The position numbers and the translations under genes are program-made. From Alphaproteobacteria bacterium MarineAlpha3_Bin4 (GTDB taxonomy: Bacteria > Pseudomonadota > Alphaproteobacteria > Rhodospirillales > Casp-alpha2), in NCBI GenBank assembly GCA_002938045.1, contig PTLJ01000002.1:1-28937 (forward strand): 28,937 nt of DNA, in the 5' to 3' direction. Below, piece after piece: positions 24,494 through 28,937 of the stretch (position 1 is the stretch's first letter; each line of letters opens with the position of its first letter). Under the pieces are notes generated by a model, which worked only from the letters and a program-made list of their open reading frames with translations, had not been told where the DNA came from and searched no databases.

Positions 24494-24855
24494 GCCCCAC
24501 CACCCAGCCGATAAAAGCCCCATACCGCCTTTAGGCCCAGCGCCGCCTGGAACAGGCCAAAGACGAGTGCCAGCAGACCGGCGTGGTGCTTCGGGATCGC
24601 CATCATCTCGCTCAGCACCGTCCTCAGCCCGATCGGCGCGTGGATAGCCGCCGCCAACACGAACACTACATAGAAGGCAAACCAACCGGCATGTCCGCCG
24701 ACTCGGCCGATGATCTCGGCCGCCGTTAGGCCCGCTTGCACGGTCATGATCATGCCGCCGAGGTGGATGACGACACAGATCGCCAAAACGGCGGCGCTGA
24801 ACCGTTGCGCCAGCCACAGCCGGGTTTCGCCAAGGGTGTCAGGACGGGCGCTCAT
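24490..24855 (-). CDS. Second membrane anchor subunit of the dehydrogenase (SdhC/SdhD-like)
   Basis: The 121-residue protein has three membrane helices. Its first helix begins LAQRFSAAVLAICVVIHLGG, an SdhC-like QR..S..(x)n..H pattern, and the second carries AAAIHAPIGLRTVLSEMM with another His near a conserved Arg. With the following gene it forms the usual heterodimeric haem-b anchor. Start ATG at 24855 is chosen because it overlaps the FeS-subunit stop as ATGA; an ATG eight codons upstream (24879) is in-frame but less likely. Three coupled overlaps in a row mark this as one transcript. Confidence 0.72.
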   Translation of the reverse strand: MSARPDTLGETRLWLAQRFSAAVLAICVVIHLGGMIMTVQAGLTAAEIIGRVGGHAGWFAFYVVFVLAAAIHAPIGLRTVLSEMMAIPKHHAGLLALVFGLFQAALGLKAVWGFYRLGGGA

Positions 24856-25571
24856 AGCGTACCTTTCAACGCCGCCCAAGCCACGGCACGTTTGAGGCCA
24901 GCGATCGAGGCAGTTGGGTTAAGGTGCTTCGGGCAGCTTTCGACGCAACCCTGCTGCGAGTGACAGGCGTGGCAACCGGCGTCGCCAGCGACGGCGGCGA
25001 GGCGTTCGCGGCTGCCGCCATCGCGGACATCGTTGATCAGCGTCCAGGCGCGATTTAGGGCCGCTGGACCGAGGTAGTCCGAGTTCCACTGAACAACGTC
25101 GCAGCTGGCGTAGCAAACACCGCAGCCGATGCACTCGATACCGGCGCTTGCCTGTCGACGCTTAAAATCGCCGGGCTGGATCGCGGCCAAATCATTGGTG
25201 CGCGTTGCAGTCGGCTCGAATGCGCCCTTCGCTTTCGCCCATTTGTCGAAGAAGTCGGTCATATCGACCGACAGATCCTTGATCACCCTGAGGGAGCGCA
25301 ACGGTTCAATCCGCAACCGGCCGTCGGCAGCGACTTGGTTGACATGGGTGCGGCAAGTCCAGCGCGCGCGACCGTTGACGGTCATGGCGCAGGACCCGCA
25401 AACCCCGACCCGACAGGCAAATCTGTAGCTAAGACTGGGGTCGATGTAGCGCTGGATATGGGTGACGACATCAAGCACCGTCTGCCTGTCGCGCCTCGGC
25501 ACGTCGTAATCGGCGAAGCGGCCTTTCTTGCTGCCGCGCCAAACGGAAACGCTCAGGCTACCGGTACTCAT
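24852..25571 (-). CDS. Succinate dehydrogenase/fumarate reductase-type iron-sulfur subunit
   Basis: A 239-residue FeS protein with all three cluster sites. The N-terminal plant-type [2Fe-2S] domain shows CRVGVCGSCAMTVNGRARWTC. The C-terminal domain has CIGCGVCYASCDVV and CHSQQGCVESCPKHLNP, providing the [4Fe-4S] and [3Fe-4S] ligands. It carries electrons between the flavoprotein and the membrane anchors. The ATG at 25571 gives a normal N-terminus (STGSLSVSVWRG); a longer open frame upstream to 25667 has no support. The ATG overlaps the stop codon of the short frame-disrupted reading frame. In this operon the flavoprotein gene is not adjacent but seven places downstream of the regulator. Confidence 0.88.
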   Translation of the reverse strand: MSTGSLSVSVWRGSKKGRFADYDVPRRDRQTVLDVVTHIQRYIDPSLSYRFACRVGVCGSCAMTVNGRARWTCRTHVNQVAADGRLRIEPLRSLRVIKDLSVDMTDFFDKWAKAKGAFEPTATRTNDLAAIQPGDFKRRQASAGIECIGCGVCYASCDVVQWNSDYLGPAALNRAWTLINDVRDGGSRERLAAVAGDAGCHACHSQQGCVESCPKHLNPTASIAGLKRAVAWAALKGTL

Positions 25572-25987
25572 GGTGATCCCGCCTCTGCAAACTCGACTAT
25601 GTAGCCAAAAGAGGCACCTGAGGTGAACGGGTGTTGGGCCTGGGGCCTTAGGGTGAAGCCCAGGCATTCATATGCCTTCGAGCCGGCGTTCAGGACTCCC
25701 CCGACAGGCACCAAATCGTCGATGCCGGGCATTATTTCGCCATCTGGCGCAGTTCGTTGCAATGATTCTTGTCCGGGGCCAAGATCAGCAGCACCAACTG
25801 GCCGATGTCCATGTTCAACCAGCCGCCGGTGATCCCGCCGGTCCTTCCATAGGGCAGAATTGGCGTCGGCTTCGATGTCCTGCAAGAATTCGAGCCCGTT
25901 CTCAATAATTTTGGTGGGCGAGGGGCCATGAATGGTCTCGATTGTGGCTGTCCCCATTCTTTCCCGCATGTAGATTGAATTGAACAT
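25568..25987 (-). pseudogene. Frame-disrupted small gene between the regulator and the FeS subunit
   Basis: An open frame runs from ATG at 25987 to a TGA overlapping the FeS gene. Its first third (ERMGTATIETIHGPSPTK, GLEFLQDIEADANS) and last third (MPGIDDLVPVGGVLNAGSK, SGASFGYIVEFAE) read like protein, but the middle (KDRRDHRRLVEHGHRP) does not. In the neighbouring frame the same middle bases give GRTGGITGGWLNMDIGQLVL then LILAPDKNHCNELRQMAK and a TAA at 25732, which overlaps the ATG of the last third (25732). The simplest reading is a frameshift near 25850-25866 in a protein of about 85 residues, followed by a second small frame. A sequencing error, real decay or programmed shifting would all look like this. 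Family not recognised. Confidence 0.5.
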
Positions 25988-26010
25988 GTCGTATTTTCCT
26001 GCCCGTGGCC

Positions 26011-26778
26011 TCAACCCATGCGTTCACGTATGTCGAGCCGTCGCTGGTTGTGCGGCACGTAGAGGGTCTGGTGGCTAACCGGCGTGTCACGATAGCCGTA
26101 GCCGAGGATATAACAGACTAACCCCGTCTCGCCGGCGCCGACGCTGATGCCATTGGGCGGCGACGCGCAGGCAACCTGGGTGCGGAAGCGCAGCGTCTGC
26201 ACGCCGAAACTCGCGCGCATAACGTCGCGTATGCTGGCCCCGTCAAGCGCGCGCGGCCCGAACTCGAGCAGACCGCCGAAGCGACTACCATCGAGCGCCA
26301 GCCGTGCCAGCGCTGTAAACTCGTGGTTGACGTCTATCTCGCGGTCGATGACGACGTAGAACGTGGCCGGTCCGAGGAAGTCCTTCCATGGCCCAGCTTC
26401 CGTAACCCGCTCGACGGCTGATACATGCGTGTAGATCGGTAGCAGCGTTTCGCCGTCATCGCCGAGGAACCGGAAGTGCCAGAGGTCGTCCGCCGGCATC
26501 TGACGCTCAGCGACGAAGGTGCCGCGACCGTGGTGGCGGACGACGATGCCCTGCTCGGCAAGGATGGCGAGTCCCCTCTGGACAGTGCCCAGACTGGCTG
26601 GCAACGCTTCGGCCAGTTCGCTCTCGCCGGGCAAACGCTCGCCCGGCTTGAGTTCACCAGCCTCGACGGCACCGGCGATGCAGTCGCTAAGGCGCAGGTA
26701 TTTGGGCACACGCGGGCGATCACGGCCGTAGCCGCCCGTGTCTTCGCTCAATGCTTGTGCAATCCGGGAAAGTTCCAA
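26011..26778 (-). CDS. GntR-family (HutC subfamily) transcriptional regulator
   Basis: The protein has a GntR winged helix-turn-helix: YLRLSDCIAGAVEAGELKPG, then RLPGESELAEALPASLGTVQ, RGLAILAEQGIVV and HGRGTFV. A UTRA-like ligand-binding domain follows, as in HutC-type regulators. Start is uncertain. I favour TTG at 26778 because GGAGG stands just upstream, giving 255 residues, the usual size. The open frame extends to a TTG at 26865, but that codon touches the palindrome at 26865-26888 and would leave no room for a leader. As the first gene of the minus-strand operon and divergent from the enolase-superfamily gene, it is the probable controller of both units, likely through that palindrome, responding to a pathway metabolite. 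Confidence 0.82.
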   Translation of the reverse strand: MELSRIAQALSEDTGGYGRDRPRVPKYLRLSDCIAGAVEAGELKPGERLPGESELAEALPASLGTVQRGLAILAEQGIVVRHHGRGTFVAERQMPADDLWHFRFLGDDGETLLPIYTHVSAVERVTEAGPWKDFLGPATFYVVIDREIDVNHEFTALARLALDGSRFGGLLEFGPRALDGASIRDVMRASFGVQTLRFRTQVACASPPNGISVGAGETGLVCYILGYGYRDTPVSHQTLYVPHNQRRLDIRERMG

Positions 26779-26864
26779 CAAATCCTCCACCACCACCCTT
26801 GCTGACCTTCTTAGGCCGCAATCGGAACTAGCCAAGATGATACGTCCATGCCCCCTTGTATTCA

Positions 26865-26888
26865 AGAACTATATAGCTTTATAGTTCT
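26865..26888. promoter_or_regulatory. Palindrome between divergent operons, candidate GntR operator
   Basis: AGAACTATA (26865-26873) and TATAGTTCT (26880-26888) are exact complements around the 6-base centre TAGCTT. It is AT-rich in a GC-rich setting and sits midway between the regulator gene and the enolase-superfamily gene, 29 bases before the latter's start. GntR-family dimers bind palindromes of about this size. Assignment to this regulator is inference from position. Confidence 0.55.
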
Positions 26889-26917
26889 ATGGAAATTGAG
26901 ATTTTGAGGCCTGCTAC

Positions 26918-27994
26918 ATGCGCATTGAGCGAACAACGCTTTACCTCCTAAGACTGCCATTAATTGAGCCTTACAAACTAGCCCTTGGCACCGTCGAGGC
27001 GTTCGACACGGTGCTCGCGGTCATTGAGGGCAACGGCGGTGCGTTTGGTTACGGTGAGGCGACGATCTTGACCGGTTATACGCCTGAAACCATAGAGATG
27101 AGTTGGGCTACGGTCGGCGGCCTGGCCGAGGGCATCGCCGGCATGGAGACAGAGGATGCCCTGAGCGTGCTTGCCACGGCCCATCTGGCAATGCCGTTCA
27201 CGGCTTCGGCATTGGCCTCAGCGGTCGAGATGGCGGCCGGTTCGGAGCTGCTAGACGTCGCTGAGCAGGTTCGGGTGCCGCTGTTAGCGGTCGTTAACGC
27301 CGCCAACGAGGCGGGCTACACGCACGAGATCGAGGCGAGCTTGGAAGAGGGCTATGGCACGCTCAAGGTCAAAGTCGGCTTTGATGCGGCAGCAGATATG
27401 GCGCGTGTGCGCTCAATTCAGCGCCTGGTCGGCGGCCGAGCGCTGATCCGTCTTGACGGCAACCAAGGTTACGGCATCGAAGACGCCGTCGAGTTCGCCG
27501 CCGGTCTTGACCCCGATGGCATTGAACTCTTCGAGCAGCCTTGCGCCGCCGGTGACTGGTTGGCCGCAATCGCTGTCGCCGAAGCGGCGACAGTGCCGAT
27601 GATGCTCGACGAATCGATCTATGGGCCAGACGACATCGAACAAGCGGCCGAGACCGGCGCCGCGCGCTACGTTAAGCTAAAGCTGATGAAGATGGGCAGC
27701 ATCGAAGCGCTAGAGCACGGCCTGACCCGGATCCGCGATTTTGGCATGACACCAGTGCTGGGAAACGGCGTTGCCTCTGACGTGGGCTGCTGGATGGAGG
27801 CCTGCGTCGCCCGCCGGCTGATCGACAACGCCGGCGAGATGAACGGTTTCCTGAAGCCACGAGACGGCGTCTTCGCGCAGGCAATCGTCGTCGATGGCGG
27901 CTGCGCCCTTCTCGAGCCAGGCGTACCGGCACTCAAGGACGATAACGCTCTCACATTGCTCAGCCGTGAACGGGTGCGGATCGAGGGGGGCTGA
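26918..27994 (+). CDS. Enolase-superfamily enzyme, muconate-lactonizing/mandelate racemase type
   Basis: A 358-residue member of the muconate lactonizing enzyme subgroup. The catalytic set is complete: K150 and K152 in TLKVKVG, metal ligands D180 (RLDGNQGY), E206 (ELFEQP) and D231 (MLDESIYG), and K255 in VKLKLMKMGS. The spacings of 26, 25 and 24 residues between the last four agree with the subgroup. Such enzymes act as cycloisomerases, dipeptide or N-acylamino acid racemases, or dehydratases. The eighth-strand motif here, LGNGVASDVG, does not match the specificity signature of any member I know. ATG at 26918 is the only start before the conserved opening. It is divergent from the GntR operon and is followed after 3 bases by the TauE-like gene, so both probably share one transcript. 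Confidence 0.85.
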   Translation: MRIERTTLYLLRLPLIEPYKLALGTVEAFDTVLAVIEGNGGAFGYGEATILTGYTPETIEMSWATVGGLAEGIAGMETEDALSVLATAHLAMPFTASALASAVEMAAGSELLDVAEQVRVPLLAVVNAANEAGYTHEIEASLEEGYGTLKVKVGFDAAADMARVRSIQRLVGGRALIRLDGNQGYGIEDAVEFAAGLDPDGIELFEQPCAAGDWLAAIAVAEAATVPMMLDESIYGPDDIEQAAETGAARYVKLKLMKMGSIEALEHGLTRIRDFGMTPVLGNGVASDVGCWMEACVARRLIDNAGEMNGFLKPRDGVFAQAIVVDGGCALLEPGVPALKDDNALTLLSRERVRIEGG

Positions 27995-27997
27995 CGG

Positions 27998-28753
27998 GTG
28001 CTATTCGGCTTCGATGCGGCAACGCTGGGGATTATCTTCGTTGCCGTCATTATTGGCGGTATCTTCAAGGGTATCGTTGGCCTCGGCCTGCCGATCGTTT
28101 CGATCGCGATCTTGCTAAATTTCCTGCCGCCGACAACAGTGCTAGCAATCGTCGTCGTACCGATCGTCGTCACTAACTTTTGGCAGGCTGTTCGAGCCGG
28201 TTTCGACCTTGCAATCGTTCGCCGGTTCTGGTTGATGATTCTTACTTTCCTTCTGTTCTTCATCTCCACCACATATTTCGTTGTTGGCTTTGATCCGCAC
28301 GTCATGTTTGGCATCCTCGGCACTTGCGTTACCATCTTCGCGGCATCGAACCTAGTCAGGCCCCGGGCGCATCCGCTAAGTCCTCAAACGGAGCGCTGGG
28401 CCGGCCCCCTGGCAGGCGCCTTGGGTGGACTGCTGGGCGGTGTCTCGGCCGTTTGGGGACCACCGATGATCATGTACTTCGTGCTGATACAACTTCCGAG
28501 AGATATCTTGATCCGCAGCATCGGGCTGATCTGGTTGGTCGGTTCGGTACCCTTAGTGCTTGGATACTGGAGCAACGGCATCCTCAATACACAAACCCTA
28601 CCGCTCTCCATTTACGCATGCCTACCGGGCCTTATCGGGCTATGGGTGGGCGCGCGCGTGCGTGACCACATTAACCAGGAAACGTTTCGAAAAGTGATGC
28701 TGGTGGTGCTGTTCTTAATTGGTCTTAACTTAATCCGCCGCGCCGTATTTTAA
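27998..28753 (+). CDS. TauE/SafE-family membrane permease
   Basis: A 251-residue membrane protein with about eight helices. The first half opens IIGGIFKGIVGLGLPIVSIAIL and the second half repeats the pattern in LAGALGGLLGGVSAVWGPPMIMYF. Paired glycine-rich motifs of this kind typify the TauE/SafE (sulfite/sulfonate exporter-like) family. The GTG start at 27998 has GAGGGGGG upstream and follows the enolase-family stop by 3 bases, showing co-expression. Family members export sulfite, sulfonates or other organic anions. Here it could release sulfite made by Xsc, or carry a substrate or product of the enolase/dehydrogenase pathway. The operon position favours the latter. Confidence 0.82.
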   Translation: MLFGFDAATLGIIFVAVIIGGIFKGIVGLGLPIVSIAILLNFLPPTTVLAIVVVPIVVTNFWQAVRAGFDLAIVRRFWLMILTFLLFFISTTYFVVGFDPHVMFGILGTCVTIFAASNLVRPRAHPLSPQTERWAGPLAGALGGLLGGVSAVWGPPMIMYFVLIQLPRDILIRSIGLIWLVGSVPLVLGYWSNGILNTQTLPLSIYACLPGLIGLWVGARVRDHINQETFRKVMLVVLFLIGLNLIRRAVF

Positions 28754-28781
28754 GCTACTTTCTCATTTATGAATACCTGAC

Positions 28782-28937
28782 TTAAGTCCGTTCAACGTCG
28801 ACTGCCGCCAGCGACGGTCTAAGAAGCCAACAGAGCGGAACTGAGGCCAACACCATCGCAGCTAGCGTTATCAGCGTTGTTTCCAAATTGCTCAATTCGC
28901 TGAGAACACCGAAGGCCACCGGGGCCAGCGCCCCAGA
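28782..28937 (-). CDS. Partial membrane transporter, C-terminal end (MFS-like)
   Basis: The minus strand from the window edge has an open frame of 51 codons ending in TAA at 28782. It reads GALAPVAFGVLSELSN then a hydrophobic helix LITLAAMVLASVPLCWLL and a short charged tail (DVERT). A small-residue helix, a short loop, a final helix and a charged tail are what the last two helices of major facilitator transporters look like. The start and most of the protein lie outside the window. The gene is convergent with the TauE-like gene, 28 bp apart. Confidence 0.6.
   Translation of the reverse strand, partial: SGALAPVAFGVLSELSNLETTLITLAAMVLASVPLCWLLRPSLAAVDVERT

Noticed and set aside
24494..24817. 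N-terminal extension of the cytochrome b556-like subunit
   Set aside because: The extension is rich in Arg, Asp and Gly and is a frame shadow of the second anchor gene; the ATGA overlap at 24490 marks the real start.
27667..28335. Long minus-strand open frame antisense to the enolase-family and TauE-like genes
   Set aside because: Very rich in Arg, Ser, Thr and Pro with no domain, while both plus-strand genes are clear families.
1..28937. CRISPR arrays, complete insertion sequences, prophage or toxin-antitoxin genes
   Set aside because: No evenly spaced repeats, intact transposase, integrase or recognisable toxin-antitoxin pair was seen on reading both strands.

Overview
This window looks like chromosomal DNA of a moderately GC-rich heterotrophic alphaproteobacterium, plausibly a marine Rhodospirillales- or Rhodobacterales-like organism. 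That placement is inferred from gene content and protein style: heterotetrameric sarcosine oxidase, Xsc-type taurine dissimilation and an ectoine-degradation type deacetylase. No rRNA, intact tRNA, CRISPR array or intact insertion sequence was seen. The theme is catabolism of small organic osmolytes (taurine, methylated glycines, ectoine-like compounds, dicarboxylates).

Left part (1-14230): a dimethylglycine/sarcosine dehydrogenase-like flavoprotein (minus strand) is divergent from an EamA-type transporter. Next come a small [2Fe-2S] thioredoxin-fold ferredoxin and a class III omega-aminotransferase, both minus strand. A 389-bp divergent control region with three inverted repeats follows, then on the plus strand xsc, pta and soxB-soxD-soxA-soxG. 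Together they can take taurine to sulfoacetaldehyde, acetyl phosphate and acetyl-CoA, and N-methylated glycines to glycine with one-carbon units going to tetrahydrofolate.

Middle (14231-20162): a minus-strand pair, a PLP dehydratase (threonine/serine or EutB type) and a methylenetetrahydrofolate reductase; a fold-type IV aminotransferase resembling (R)-selective amine transaminases; a plus-strand 387-residue protein of unknown function; and a DoeB-like N-acetyl-diaminobutyrate deacetylase.

Right part (20163-28937): a long minus-strand operon encodes, in transcription order, a GntR/HutC regulator, a short frame-disrupted reading frame, a complete membrane succinate dehydrogenase/fumarate reductase-like complex (FeS protein, two cytochrome-b-like anchors), an extra small membrane protein, a two-subunit class I fumarase/tartrate dehydratase, and the flavoprotein subunit. 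Divergent from it are an enolase-superfamily enzyme with a full muconate-lactonizing-type catalytic set and a TauE/SafE permease. A 9-bp-arm palindrome sits between the two transcription units and is a good operator candidate. The flavoprotein lacks the usual FAD-attaching histidine. This module looks like a dedicated oxidation-hydration pathway for an unidentified dicarboxylate and is the best candidate here for an undescribed system. The window ends in the 3' part of a membrane transporter gene.

Genes in the right-hand operon overlap by ATGA/GTGA or lie close together, so co-transcription is likely. Functions are assigned from remembered family features; no database search was done.
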